Positions 51,785 to 61,391 are shown, numbered from the stretch's first letter. The stretch: 64,000 nt of DNA from Flavisolibacter tropicus (GCF_001644645.1 NZ_CP011390.1:372001-436000), one strand, 5' to 3'. The notes: generated by a model from the letters alone, not told the origin. Numbers and translations are program-made.

Positions 51785-53935
51785 ATGAAAAGACTCCCGT
51801 TACTGTTGTTGATGCTGGCAGGTGGAATTTTTTTAGCATTCCAAACCCTAGGAATTGGTAAGGCAGCGCCTCCCTCCAAATACGAACGTATCCTTCAAAA
51901 TGTGGGCGTGTTATTAACACAAGGCCATTTCAGCCCCAAAGACATTAATGATGATTTCTCAAAAAAGATCTTTAATAAATATTTTGAAGAGTTAGATGGT
52001 GATAAAAATATCTTCATGCAAGAAGATATTGATGCATTGAAAAAGTATGAAACACGCCTGGATGATGAAATGAAAGGTGCTCCAGTGGAATTTTTCTTAG
52101 AAGTGTCTAAGCGTTTTAATGCTCGCGTTGAAGAAGCTTCTAAGATCTATAAAGATATATTAGCTCAGCCGTTCGACTTTACAGTAGACGAGTCTATTAT
52201 TACTGATAATAAAAAGATCAAATTCCCCACTACACAGGCGGAGCGCAAGGAAATGTGGCGTAAAAAGCTAAAATACCTGACCTTGGATCGTTATGCCGAA
52301 CTTTTGGACATCCGTGAAAAAAATAAAGGCAAGGACAGTTTTGTAGTAAAAACAGATGCCCAGTTGGAAAAAGAAGCACGCGATAAGGTGTCTAAGATCA
52401 TGGAGCGCACATTTGAACGTTACAAGTTCAAGTTTAATGATGATGATAAGTTCAGCATTTATGTGAATACCATCACACAAACCATGGATCCTCATACTGA
52501 GTTCTTTGCACCAGTAGAAAAGCGATACTTCGATGAGCAACTCAGTGGTAGCTTCTCTGGTATTGGAGCTTCTCTTCAATATGATGAGGGTAATATTAAA
52601 ATTGCCAGCTTACTTACTGGTAGCCCAGCTTGGAAGTCTCAACAAATTGAAGTAGGTGATGTGGTAATGAAAGTGGCTCAGGCAAACGATACAGCTGTAG
52701 AGCTGACGGGTTATGTGGTAGAAGATGCTGTTAAGCTGATCCGTGGTAAGAAGGGGACACCGGTAACTCTTACGCTGAAAAAGAAAGATGGTAGCTTAAA
52801 GAATGTAACCTTAATTAGAGATGAGATCAAGCAAGACGAAACTTTTGCACGTAGCGCTGTTATAGAGAACGGTGCTAGTAAGGTTGGATATATTTATTTA
52901 CCAGAGTTTTATGCCGACTTCGAAAATCCAAATGGAGCGCGGAGTGCTGATGATGTTGGTAAAGAGATCTTGAAACTAAAAGCTGCTAATGTTGACGGTT
53001 TAGTAATAGACTTACGTAATAATGGTGGAGGTTCTCTATTTGATGTGGTGAAAATGGTAGGCTTTTTTATTGAAGACGGCCCTATTGTTCAGGTGAAAGA
53101 TAGAGAAGGTAAGCCAATGGTTATGCGCGATAAGGACAACGGCATTCTTTACGATGGCCCTTTAACTGTTTTGGTTAATGAGTTTAGTGCCTCCGCTTCT
53201 GAAATCTTTGCAGCCGCTATTCAAGATTATGGTCGTGGTGTAGTTATTGGAAGTTCCAGCACTTATGGTAAGGGTACTGTTCAACGTAACTTTTCTTTAG
53301 ACCCAGATGCAAATATTTTATCGTCAAACTCGGAGTTAGGCTCAGTAAAATTGACCTTGCAGAAATTCTATCGTGTAAATGGTGGTTCTACACAATTGAA
53401 AGGTGTAGTACCTGATCTGGTGATCCCTGATCAATATGAATATCTGAAATTCAGAGAGCGCGATAATGAGAATGCATTGCCCTGGGATGAAGTAAATAAG
53501 GCTACCTATAAAGCATGGAACGGTGGTTACGATCTGAATACAATTAAAAACTTAAGCAATTCAAGAATCGTTAAGACTCCAGCTTTCCAAAAGATCAAAC
53601 AGAAAACAGAGTGGCTGTCCAGTCAAAGCGACAAAGAATATCCGCTGCAATTAGCCAAATTCCAAAAAGAGCAGGTAGAAATTAAGGCTGCTGTAAAAGA
53701 AATCGATTCGCTTTTAAAGCTGAATACTGATTTGAATATTGCCTTCCTAAAGCAGGACGCTGATCGCTACGCTCTGGATAAGGCTAAGGAAGATCGTTAT
53801 AACCAGTGGTTAAAACAATTGAAAAAGGATATCTACCTGGATCAAGCTGTTAAAGTGATTGGTGATATCAATAGCCAAAGAAACCTGGTTAAAGGACAGG
53901 CTACTAAGCCAGAAAAACCAGTTAAGTCATTCTAA
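51785..53935 (+). CDS. C-terminal processing protease Prc/CtpA (S41)
   Basis: Starting at 51785 gives 716 residues with an N-terminal signal or anchor (KRLPLLLLMLAGGIFLAFQT). Domains: a helical N-terminal part, a PDZ region (about 225-310, starting GSFSGIGASLQYDEG), the S41 core with the SASASE serine (Ser470) and YGKGTVQ lysine (Lys496), and a C-terminal helical extension. The order matches Tsp/Prc proteases, which trim or degrade periplasmic proteins by recognising their C-termini. The last five residues are PVKSF, identical to the S8 protease nearby. The exact start among 51755, 51779 and 51785 is unsettled. Confidence 0.88.
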   Translation: MKRLPLLLLMLAGGIFLAFQTLGIGKAAPPSKYERILQNVGVLLTQGHFSPKDINDDFSKKIFNKYFEELDGDKNIFMQEDIDALKKYETRLDDEMKGAPVEFFLEVSKRFNARVEEASKIYKDILAQPFDFTVDESIITDNKKIKFPTTQAERKEMWRKKLKYLTLDRYAELLDIREKNKGKDSFVVKTDAQLEKEARDKVSKIMERTFERYKFKFNDDDKFSIYVNTITQTMDPHTEFFAPVEKRYFDEQLSGSFSGIGASLQYDEGNIKIASLLTGSPAWKSQQIEVGDVVMKVAQANDTAVELTGYVVEDAVKLIRGKKGTPVTLTLKKKDGSLKNVTLIRDEIKQDETFARSAVIENGASKVGYIYLPEFYADFENPNGARSADDVGKEILKLKAANVDGLVIDLRNNGGGSLFDVVKMVGFFIEDGPIVQVKDREGKPMVMRDKDNGILYDGPLTVLVNEFSASASEIFAAAIQDYGRGVVIGSSSTYGKGTVQRNFSLDPDANILSSNSELGSVKLTLQKFYRVNGGSTQLKGVVPDLVIPDQYEYLKFRERDNENALPWDEVNKATYKAWNGGYDLNTIKNLSNSRIVKTPAFQKIKQKTEWLSSQSDKEYPLQLAKFQKEQVEIKAAVKEIDSLLKLNTDLNIAFLKQDADRYALDKAKEDRYNQWLKQLKKDIYLDQAVKVIGDINSQRNLVKGQATKPEKPVKSF

Positions 53936-53953
53936 GTAACAATAGTCGTAATA

Positions 53954-53981
53954 AAAAACCCAGCCAATCGGCTGGGTTTTT
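53954..53981. terminator. Terminator between Prc and DinB genes
   Basis: Stem AAAAACCCAGCC / GGCTGGGTTTTT with a 4-base loop between convergent stop codons at 53935 and 53985. Confidence 0.88.
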
Positions 53982-53984
53982 ACT

Positions 53985-54494
53985 TTATAAGTAACGTTCT
54001 TTAATGATTTCCAGGTGGTGTTTGGCATGGCCGGCTACTATAAAGCCAATGCCTTTTACATAGATGGGATTGTTATTTGCAACGCCATCAGCGTTTAATT
54101 GCTCTTCATTCATTGAGGCAAAAAGAGATAGGGTAGCGGCCTGTACTGTTTTCAATTCATTCAGAATACTTTCTTTTGAACGGCTATTAGCATCGGATGC
54201 GTTTACATAATCGTTTTCTTCAAAGCCCGGTAAAGAGCCTTTTTCGCCTCTTGAAAAACATAAGGCACGGTAGCAAAAGATCCGTTCCGCATCTGTAATG
54301 TGCTGTACCACTTCCTTGATGGTCCATTTATCGGCTGCGTACTTGTGTGACCATTTATCATCAGGAAGTTCTTCCAGGAAACTGTTCAATTCGGCTTGTA
54401 ATGAATGTAAAGCTTCAGATAAGTCTGTTTCATTGATCTTTTGGATGTACTTGTGATAAAAGGTAGGAACGCGGGTTAAGTCTACGGAATGCAT
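53985..54494 (-). CDS. DinB-family protein
   Basis: The 169-residue protein has the DinB/YfiT helical-bundle pattern: DKWSHKYAADKWTIKEVVQH (41-60) with His60, and a C-terminal FIVAGHAKHHLEIIKE (150-165), whose His residues complete the usual His triad for a metal. The enzymatic role of most DinB-like proteins is unknown; some are thiol-dependent transferases. It stands alone between two protease genes and terminators on both sides. Confidence 0.85.
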   Translation of the reverse strand: MHSVDLTRVPTFYHKYIQKINETDLSEALHSLQAELNSFLEELPDDKWSHKYAADKWTIKEVVQHITDAERIFCYRALCFSRGEKGSLPGFEENDYVNASDANSRSKESILNELKTVQAATLSLFASMNEEQLNADGVANNNPIYVKGIGFIVAGHAKHHLEIIKERYL

Positions 54495-54518
54495 AATCGT
54501 CTAATTTGACGTGAAAAT

Positions 54519-54547
54519 AAAAAACCCCGGCTAATTGCCGGGGTTTA
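54519..54547 (-). terminator. Terminator after the S8 protease
   Basis: Stem AAACCCCGGC / GCCGGGGTTT with loop TAATT. On the minus strand it is followed by a T run. It lies 20 bases past the S8 protease stop. Confidence 0.87.
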
Positions 54548-54566
54548 AAATATGGATAAGTATTAT

Positions 54567-56288
54567 TTAGAATGACTTAACTGGAGTTGCTACTTTTTTA
54601 GGAGCTTCTTTTGCTTTCTTATCTTTTTTAGGTGTGCTTACAGGTGCGCCACCTTTACCACCGCTGATCTTTTCAGCTAATTTCACGGCTTCAGCAGCAT
54701 TTAATAAACCACCTGTTTTGCTTAACTCAGAAAAAGGAACCGTATTACCTGTAGTTGGGTTTTTTACGTCTCCAATGTTTGTTATAGCACTATTCTCTAT
54801 AACATACTTCACTTGCTGAGCTGTCAGGTTCGGGAAGTAAGACATTAAGAAGGCTGCTGTACCTGCTACTACAGGAGATGCCATACTAGTACCTTGCAGA
54901 TCTGCATACGTATTACCACCGGGAACTGTAGCATAGATCTTTACGCCTGGAGCAAAAACATCTACTTCGTTCTTACCATAATTGGAGAAATAGGCAACCA
55001 TACCACCTGCTTTAGGATCGCCACTGGCGCCTACTGTAATCCAATTGGTAGCTCTTGTAGTTGAACCTTTGAAAACAGGAGTAGGGAAGTTGGCTGTAGT
55101 ATCTACATCTGCTGCGTCGTTACCAGCTGCATGAACCAGTAATACACCTTTGCTTTCCGCATATTTCACAGCATCGTCTACCCATTTCTTTTCAGGAGAA
55201 TAGCTTTTTCCAAAACTCATATTGATCACCTTGGCGCCATTGTCTACGGCATAACGAATAGCTAAGGCAATATCTTTATCGTGCTCATCGCCATCTGGGA
55301 CAGCACGTATGGCCATGATACGTACATTGTCAGCTACGCCATCCATACCCTTACCATTCTTGCGTAAAGCACCAATGATACCAGAAACGTGCGTGCCGTG
55401 CAAAGCTGAGCGCTCATCTACCATAATGTTGTTGTTTCCATAGATACGATCGTTAATATCATCTTCGTTATCCTTTACGATATCGCCACGATAGTTCTTT
55501 GGCGCCGATGTAGCTGCTGTAGCTTTTTTCTCCTGACCGGCTAAGTATTCTTTAAAATCTTCCAAGAAAGCCTTGTTAGACATGTCTTTTATGTCATTGG
55601 CTGTAAAAAAGAACATGAAGCCCGTTTTTGCTTTTTTGGCTTCTTCTGTAGTTGGGGTAAACGCCTCTAGCTCTTTACCGGTATACACTTCTTTGCCAAT
55701 GGCTTTTTGTAATAGGCTATCACTTTTTATAGCGCCTTCATAGGTACGCTTTAAGAAGATAAGCTCTGTAACACTGGTAGCCTGATCGCCACCCAGTATT
55801 TCTTTCTCTGCCTTCTTCCACATTGCATATAGGTCCTGGTCATCCTTACTTAAAGTAGAAGGGTCTATAACCTTGCTGAATTTATCTTTATACTTGTGAT
55901 ATACACGGTGTAATTCATAGGAGTCTTCTGTTACATTCCGGCCATCTTTACCGCCTAAGAAGTTCCAGCCGTGTACGTCATCTATATAACCATTATTATC
56001 GTCGTCAATACCATTGCCTGGAATTTCTTTAGGGTTTGTCCATAGAATGGCTTTTAAGTCTTCATGCAGGGTGTCAATGCCAGAATCTATTACTGCAACC
56101 ACTACGGTCTGGCTCTTTTTGCCTTTTACCAGATCATAGGCTTTATCCATACTAATGCCATAATAACCATCTTTGGTTTTATCCATTAAATGCCATCCTC
56201 TTGGCACATCACTCGATTGTGCCAAAGCCGCAAAGCCACAAGAAACTGCAAAAGCGCACAGGACGGATTTCTTTAAGTGATTTAACAT
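54567..56288 (-). CDS. Subtilisin-like S8 serine protease with large insertion
   Basis: The 573-residue protein has a signal peptide (to about Ala23) and the catalytic triad: Asp68 (VVVAVIDSGID), His297 (HGTHVSG), Ser468 (GTSMASP), plus oxyanion Asn390 (HAAGND). A charged insertion of about 190 residues lies between Asp and His, much more than the 30-odd residues in subtilisin. The last 50 residues are a Lys/Pro-rich tail ending PVKSF. It is probably exported; its substrate and whether the tail directs sorting are unknown. Confidence 0.92.
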   Translation of the reverse strand: MLNHLKKSVLCAFAVSCGFAALAQSSDVPRGWHLMDKTKDGYYGISMDKAYDLVKGKKSQTVVVAVIDSGIDTLHEDLKAILWTNPKEIPGNGIDDDNNGYIDDVHGWNFLGGKDGRNVTEDSYELHRVYHKYKDKFSKVIDPSTLSKDDQDLYAMWKKAEKEILGGDQATSVTELIFLKRTYEGAIKSDSLLQKAIGKEVYTGKELEAFTPTTEEAKKAKTGFMFFFTANDIKDMSNKAFLEDFKEYLAGQEKKATAATSAPKNYRGDIVKDNEDDINDRIYGNNNIMVDERSALHGTHVSGIIGALRKNGKGMDGVADNVRIMAIRAVPDGDEHDKDIALAIRYAVDNGAKVINMSFGKSYSPEKKWVDDAVKYAESKGVLLVHAAGNDAADVDTTANFPTPVFKGSTTRATNWITVGASGDPKAGGMVAYFSNYGKNEVDVFAPGVKIYATVPGGNTYADLQGTSMASPVVAGTAAFLMSYFPNLTAQQVKYVIENSAITNIGDVKNPTTGNTVPFSELSKTGGLLNAAEAVKLAEKISGGKGGAPVSTPKKDKKAKEAPKKVATPVKSF

Positions 56289-56357
56289 GTTTCGTTATTT
56301 GAGATTCAAAATTGGGTATGCAGTAAAAATAAAAGAAACCGTTCATAGAATAATGTC

Positions 56358-56385
56358 AAAAAAGCCCCGTATTAAGGGGCTTTTA
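56358..56385 (-). terminator. Terminator after the OmpA-family gene
   Basis: Stem AAAAGCCCC / GGGGCTTTT with loop GTATTAA. Minus-strand T-rich end, about 20 bases past the OmpA stop. Confidence 0.86.
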
Positions 56386-56407
56386 TAAAAAACTATGTGA
56401 AGATTTC

Positions 56408-57766
56408 TTATTTTTCTATACTTATTTCAACTCTGCGGTTTTGGACATTGGCTTTTTCCGTTGCACCTTTTACTATAGGACGTGTAGAGCCATAGCCAAT
56501 AGACGTTATTCTATCTGCTGCAATTCCTTTAGAAGCCAGGTAATTTTTTACATTATCAGCACGATCCTGAGAAAGTTTAAGGTTAGACTTTGCATTTCCT
56601 TCTAATGAAGAGTGACCTTCTACTTTGATCTTTACATCAGTATCTTTTAATAATGTAACAATCTCGTCCAGTACTTTATAAGAGTCTTCTGTTAATGCAG
56701 CTTTTCCAAACTTAAATGCAATTTGTTTTGCATTCATATTGATCTGCTCAACTACTTTCTGGTCTACAACTACTTCTTTTTCCTTCACTATTGGCTGAGG
56801 TTCTCTTTCAACAATGGGGCAACCATTATTTGTTTTTGGACCAGCTTGCGTTGGGCATTTATCTTCTTCATCATTTATGCCATCGCCGTCAGTATCAGGT
56901 ATGGGGCAGCCGTTGTATTTTGCTGTTCCAGCTACAGCTGGGCAATGATCTTTATCGTCTGCAATACCATCACCATCTTTATCCGGACACCCATTGGTAA
57001 CCAATGAGCCAGCTAAGGTAGGACAGGCATCTACTGTATCGCTTATGCCATCATTATCACTGTCAATAACTTTTACTGGTTCTTTTCCAGGTTTTGCTCT
57101 GAATATGTAGATGCCCAAAGTAGCACCCCAGCTATCATGTCTGAAGTTTTCACCTGTTCTATCATAATAATCAGAGAGGCCTTTTGAATAACTACCCGTG
57201 AGGTACACATTCTTCAATTCAAAACCTGCAAATCCGGTTAGGCTAATAAAAGAAGACTTGTAACGACCTGCGCCTTTACCCACCAACAGGTTTTCCTCTC
57301 TTTCTTCTTTTATATGGTTGAGCGTATCTACAGTGGTAACTGTTTCGCTACCTGATACAAAGACAGAAATTTGCGGTCCGCCACCTACAACAAAACTGAT
57401 ACTCTTACTTAACGGCAGTTTATAAGCAATGCTAAAAGGAAGGTCCAGGTAATGTTGCTCCTGATTGGCATATACATAATGAGTCTTAGTCAGACTTGTA
57501 TCTAATGTAATGGCTTGATTTTGTCCTCTTTTGTAATAGCTTAAACCTGTTTGAAAAAACCAACGATTATTCAACGGAATATCTGCTGTCACTCCAAAAT
57601 GCCCGCTTTTTTGCGGAGAAGTAGCCGCATTTTGAATGTTTTGAGTCGTATAAAACTCAGTACTGGCAAAGGCCTGGTGATAGCCACCTGTAATACCGAC
57701 ACGAACCTGTGTGTGTCCATAAACAGAAGCCAGTAAAGTGACAAAGCAGAAAGTTAGTTTTTTCAT
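56408..57766 (-). CDS. OmpA-family protein with N-terminal barrel and thrombospondin type-3-like repeats
   Basis: The 452-residue protein has a signal peptide (KKLTFCFVTLLASVYGHTQ), an eight-strand-type barrel (about 20-225), calcium-binding TSP3-like repeats (DSDNDGISDTVDACP, then DKDGDGIADDKDHCP and DTDGDGINDEEDKCP, about 232-300), and a C-terminal OmpA domain (about 340-450, IKVEGHSSLEGNAKSNLKLS and NRRVEISIEK at the end). It anchors the outer membrane to peptidoglycan. Length and order are standard for Bacteroidota. Single gene with its own terminator. Confidence 0.92.
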   Translation of the reverse strand: MKKLTFCFVTLLASVYGHTQVRVGITGGYHQAFASTEFYTTQNIQNAATSPQKSGHFGVTADIPLNNRWFFQTGLSYYKRGQNQAITLDTSLTKTHYVYANQEQHYLDLPFSIAYKLPLSKSISFVVGGGPQISVFVSGSETVTTVDTLNHIKEEREENLLVGKGAGRYKSSFISLTGFAGFELKNVYLTGSYSKGLSDYYDRTGENFRHDSWGATLGIYIFRAKPGKEPVKVIDSDNDGISDTVDACPTLAGSLVTNGCPDKDGDGIADDKDHCPAVAGTAKYNGCPIPDTDGDGINDEEDKCPTQAGPKTNNGCPIVEREPQPIVKEKEVVVDQKVVEQINMNAKQIAFKFGKAALTEDSYKVLDEIVTLLKDTDVKIKVEGHSSLEGNAKSNLKLSQDRADNVKNYLASKGIAADRITSIGYGSTRPIVKGATEKANVQNRRVEISIEK

Positions 57767-57809
57767 AGTAGTAATTCCAATAGGGTTACAATTAGCAACA
57801 AGATAGTGT

Positions 57810-59336
57810 TTATAAATCGAACTTTATACCCTGTGCTAACGGCAAGCTAGTAGTGTAGTTTATAGTGTTGGTTTGGCGACGCATGTATATTCTCCACGCA
57901 TCACTACCGCTTTCACGACCGCCACCTGTTTCTTTTTCACCACCAAAGGCACCACCAATCTCGGCTCCAGAAGTGCCAATATTGACATTGGCAATTCCGC
58001 AGTCAGAGCCAGCAGAAGAAAGAAACTGTTCTGCTTCTCTCAGGTTAAGTGTCATGATGGAGGATGAAAGACCTTGTGGTACTCCATTTTGAATGGCAAC
58101 AGCTTCTTCAAATGTCTTATACTTCATTAAATAGAGTATAGGGGCAAAGGTTTCGTGCTGCACAATTTCATAATTAGGTTGCGCTTCAGCAATACAGGGT
58201 TTTACATAACAACCACTCTCATAGCCAGATCCTTCCAGTACACCACCTTCTACTACAAACTGGCCGCCTTCTTTCTTACATTTCTCAATAGACTGTAAGT
58301 ATTGGTCTACAGCTCCTTTATCGATCAATGGGCCTACGTGGTTGTTTTGGTCCAGCGGGTCACCAATGCGTAATTGTTTATACGCTGCTACCAGTTTATT
58401 CTTGAAGCTATCGTATACATCTTCATGTATAATCAAACGGCGCGTGGTAGTACAACGCTGACCGGCAGTGCCAACCGCACCAAATACACAGCCTATTAAG
58501 GCCATATCCAGATCAGCATCTTTTGAAATGATAATGGCGTTGTTTCCACCTAGTTCTAATAACGAACGACCCAGACGGGCACCCACGGCTGCTCCAACGG
58601 CCTTACCCATGCGGGTAGAACCTGTGGCAGAAACCAGCGGTATACGCGTATCATTGGCAATGCGTTCACCAAGATCCCTTTCACCTATTACAACATTACA
58701 AACGCCTTCAGGAACATTATTCTTAGCAAATACTTCTGCGACGATATGTTGACAAGCAATTGCGCATAATGGAGTTTTCTCTGAAGGTTTCCATACGCAT
58801 ACATCACCGCATACCCAAGCCAGGGCTGCATTCCAGCTCCATACAGCAACCGGGAAATTGAAAGCAGATATAATACCCACCACGCCCAGTGGATGCCATT
58901 GTTCATACATACGGTGACCGGGGCGCTCACTATGCATGGTTAGGCCGTGTAGCTGGCGGGAAAGGCCTACGGCAAAATCGCAGATGTCAATCATCTCCTG
59001 AACTTCACCGTAGCCTTCCTGCAAGCTTTTACCCATTTCATATGATACTAGCTTACCTAAAGGCTCTTTGTATTTACGGAGCGCTTCTGCCACCTGGCGA
59101 ACCACTTCACCGCGCTTTGGTGATGGCCATAAGCGCCACTCCTGAAAAGCTTCACCAGCTTTTTGCATAACGGCCTCATAGCCCTCTGCATCCGTTACTA
59201 CCACATTAGCAATGTGCTGACCATTTACAGGAGAATTGGAAGTGATGGTTTGCCCGGTAGAAGCCAACCATTGAGCACCAGTGCTGGTACCTTTGTTTGT
59301 GTCCGTAATGCCTAAAAGCGTTAGTATATCTTGCAT
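57810..59336 (-). CDS. Aldehyde dehydrogenase, ALDH7 / alpha-aminoadipic semialdehyde type
   Basis: The 508-residue protein has Asn160 (SAFNFPVAVW), the cofactor and catalytic Glu261 (LELGGNN) and the nucleophile Cys295 (GTAGQRCTTTRR). The pattern GQRCTTTRR and the ETGGGRESGSDAWR stretch match ALDH7A1-like enzymes, which oxidise alpha-aminoadipic semialdehyde in lysine breakdown, though the substrate range is broad. It starts nine bases after the TonB receptor's stop, so the two share a transcript; the functional link is unknown. Confidence 0.9.
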   Translation of the reverse strand: MQDILTLLGITDTNKGTSTGAQWLASTGQTITSNSPVNGQHIANVVVTDAEGYEAVMQKAGEAFQEWRLWPSPKRGEVVRQVAEALRKYKEPLGKLVSYEMGKSLQEGYGEVQEMIDICDFAVGLSRQLHGLTMHSERPGHRMYEQWHPLGVVGIISAFNFPVAVWSWNAALAWVCGDVCVWKPSEKTPLCAIACQHIVAEVFAKNNVPEGVCNVVIGERDLGERIANDTRIPLVSATGSTRMGKAVGAAVGARLGRSLLELGGNNAIIISKDADLDMALIGCVFGAVGTAGQRCTTTRRLIIHEDVYDSFKNKLVAAYKQLRIGDPLDQNNHVGPLIDKGAVDQYLQSIEKCKKEGGQFVVEGGVLEGSGYESGCYVKPCIAEAQPNYEIVQHETFAPILYLMKYKTFEEAVAIQNGVPQGLSSSIMTLNLREAEQFLSSAGSDCGIANVNIGTSGAEIGGAFGGEKETGGGRESGSDAWRIYMRRQTNTINYTTSLPLAQGIKFDL

Positions 59337-59345
59337 ACCAATTGA

Positions 59346-61265
59346 TTAAAGTGTGAATTTAGCTCCAACTAATAACCAACGACCCGGCATTTGAGCGCCA
59401 AAAAGGTCGCTGTAGTTTTCATCAAAAATATTATCTACTTGTGTAAAGATGCCTAATTTCTGGTTTAAAAACAGAACTTCAGCTTTTCCATTGATCACAA
59501 AGTAGTCTGAATTCATCTTGGTAATAAAGGCGGTAGCGGGCTGCTCTGCTCTATTTTTATAGATTCCATTGGTGCTGATACGGAAACGTGGCGTTGCATA
59601 CTGCAAAGTGAAATTTGTTTGGAAGCGGGCATGGGATAAGATGTAAAAAGAAGGATTAGCTTCTGAGCTTTTACTTTTCAACCAAACCAAGCCAACGCTG
59701 CTCCAAATAGATTGCTTATTGGCTAAGGCCTTAGTGAATTGAACATCCGTTTCAATACCTCTTGTATTTACTTCATAAATATTCTTTGCTAAAGCATATG
59801 AATTGCCTGGTACCAGATTATCCTTGTATTTAATTTGTGCATAAGGAGTATATACATAATCAATCAGGTTTTCCTGGTCGCGTTTGAAATAGGAAGCAGA
59901 AACTTTAAATAGTTTGTTTGCGTAAATATCTACTCCTGCCTCATAGGCAAGCGAACGCTCTGCTTCTAAATCGGGATTTCCAATCGATTGCATATTAGGC
60001 GTATTCTTCTGATTGTAGTTGTTGTAACGCTCGGTAAAGTCGGCATCACGGATAGTTTTACCTATGCTACCTCTGAATTGGAAAATATTTAGGTTATAGG
60101 ACAAGTTCAATTGGGGAACCAGTTCTGCTCCCCGGTTCTCGTTCCAGTCTAAGCGAATAGCAGGAGAGACGGTGAACTCGTCATTAAACGTGTGATTAAA
60201 AGTAGCAAACCCTGCCACAAGTGCTTCCTGGTGGTTTCCGCGGTTATTTGACACTAATTGGCGATTTACATATTGTGCCCCAGTTGTTAGAACTGATGCA
60301 GGAGCGAAGCGGTGCTCATATTGCAACAAACCTTGCCAGATGCTGCTATTATTTGCATTAGCCGGATACATGCTATTGAAAGCAAATCGGTCTTCTGCTT
60401 TCTTGTAGCCACCATTAAGACTTAGTTTGTTATTGTTTTTCTGATAGGCTACACGGAGCGTATTCCAGAATGAGGTTACTTGCTCATTTGCGGTATCAGC
60501 AATAGATCTGGTGTAAAAGTTTTGAGCACCGAACTTGCGATCGTCGTAACCGCTACGCAGGGCTACATCCCAGTTGTCACTAATACGATGGCTTACAGAA
60601 GCTGAAGCCGTATTCAGGTTAAAAAAGCCTCTTGTTCCTCTTTGTTGTTGTCCATCAGCATTATTGGTCATAAAACCACCGCCAACGGCTGTCTTACCAT
60701 TATTGTAAAAGCCGCCGATATTGCCATTGATTAAACCATATTCACCAACGGCGAATTGTGCACTGGCTTGTTTTTGCTTCTCTTTACGAGCAGCAAAGGT
60801 TTTTGTAATAATATGTATAACGCCACCCACTGCTTCAGAGCCATAGATAGCAGAAGAAGCGCCTTTTAATACTTCAATACGGTCGATTTCGGCTGGTGAA
60901 ATGGGTATATAGCTATTAAAATGGCCTGTTAGAGGGTCATTTAAGCGCATACCATCCAGCACTACTAATACTTGTTGGAAAGTACCACCGCGGATCACAA
61001 AATCGCTTTGAACACCCATAGGGCCACGCGCTTGAATTTCTAGTCCGGGTAAGTAGCGCAATAATTCATCAATGGAATTCACAGGCAGGTTGTTAAACTG
61101 TTCTCCCTTAATGGTTACAATGTTTCTTCCAGTTTTAGAGGTGTTTAAGGGGCTAATACTGGAGGTAACAGTCACAGGATCCAGGTCTAATTCCTGTTGT
61201 GCGGATGCATTCATACAGATACTAATCACGCCGGCACTAACAAAAGCAAATCGTTTGTTTAACAT
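59346..61265 (-). CDS. TonB-dependent receptor (BtuB-like, no N-terminal regulatory domain)
   Basis: The ATG at 61265 gives 639 residues; a TTG seven codons upstream is inside the promoter word and is rejected. It has a signal peptide (LNKRFAFVSAGVISICMNAS, 2-21), the TonB-side LDPVTVTSSISPLNTSKTGR stretch, a plug with VIRGGTFQQVLVVLDGMRLN (about 94-113) and GASSAIYGSEAVGGVIHI (133-150), and a barrel ending in the terminal aromatic strand LLVGAKFTL. It lacks the carboxypeptidase-regulatory domain of the other receptors here. Ligand unknown; the ALDH downstream hints at an amino acid or amine. Confidence 0.9.
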   Translation of the reverse strand: MLNKRFAFVSAGVISICMNASAQQELDLDPVTVTSSISPLNTSKTGRNIVTIKGEQFNNLPVNSIDELLRYLPGLEIQARGPMGVQSDFVIRGGTFQQVLVVLDGMRLNDPLTGHFNSYIPISPAEIDRIEVLKGASSAIYGSEAVGGVIHIITKTFAARKEKQKQASAQFAVGEYGLINGNIGGFYNNGKTAVGGGFMTNNADGQQQRGTRGFFNLNTASASVSHRISDNWDVALRSGYDDRKFGAQNFYTRSIADTANEQVTSFWNTLRVAYQKNNNKLSLNGGYKKAEDRFAFNSMYPANANNSSIWQGLLQYEHRFAPASVLTTGAQYVNRQLVSNNRGNHQEALVAGFATFNHTFNDEFTVSPAIRLDWNENRGAELVPQLNLSYNLNIFQFRGSIGKTIRDADFTERYNNYNQKNTPNMQSIGNPDLEAERSLAYEAGVDIYANKLFKVSASYFKRDQENLIDYVYTPYAQIKYKDNLVPGNSYALAKNIYEVNTRGIETDVQFTKALANKQSIWSSVGLVWLKSKSSEANPSFYILSHARFQTNFTLQYATPRFRISTNGIYKNRAEQPATAFITKMNSDYFVINGKAEVLFLNQKLGIFTQVDNIFDENYSDLFGAQMPGRWLLVGAKFTL

Positions 61266-61283
61266 GTTAAGGTTTTGTGGGCG

Positions 61284-61291
61284 CAAATATA
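61284..61291 (-). promoter_or_regulatory. Candidate -7 element TATATTTG for the receptor-ALDH unit
   Basis: Minus-strand TATATTTG fits TAnnTTTG, 18 bases before the ATG at 61265. Confidence 0.5.
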
Positions 61292-61391
61292 GGCTGAACA
61301 GGGATTTGAGACATTTTGCTAGAATAGAAAGTATGATGGTTGAACATTGAAGCTAAGAGATAAAAGAGGGAAAGGAGATAACGGGAATGAT

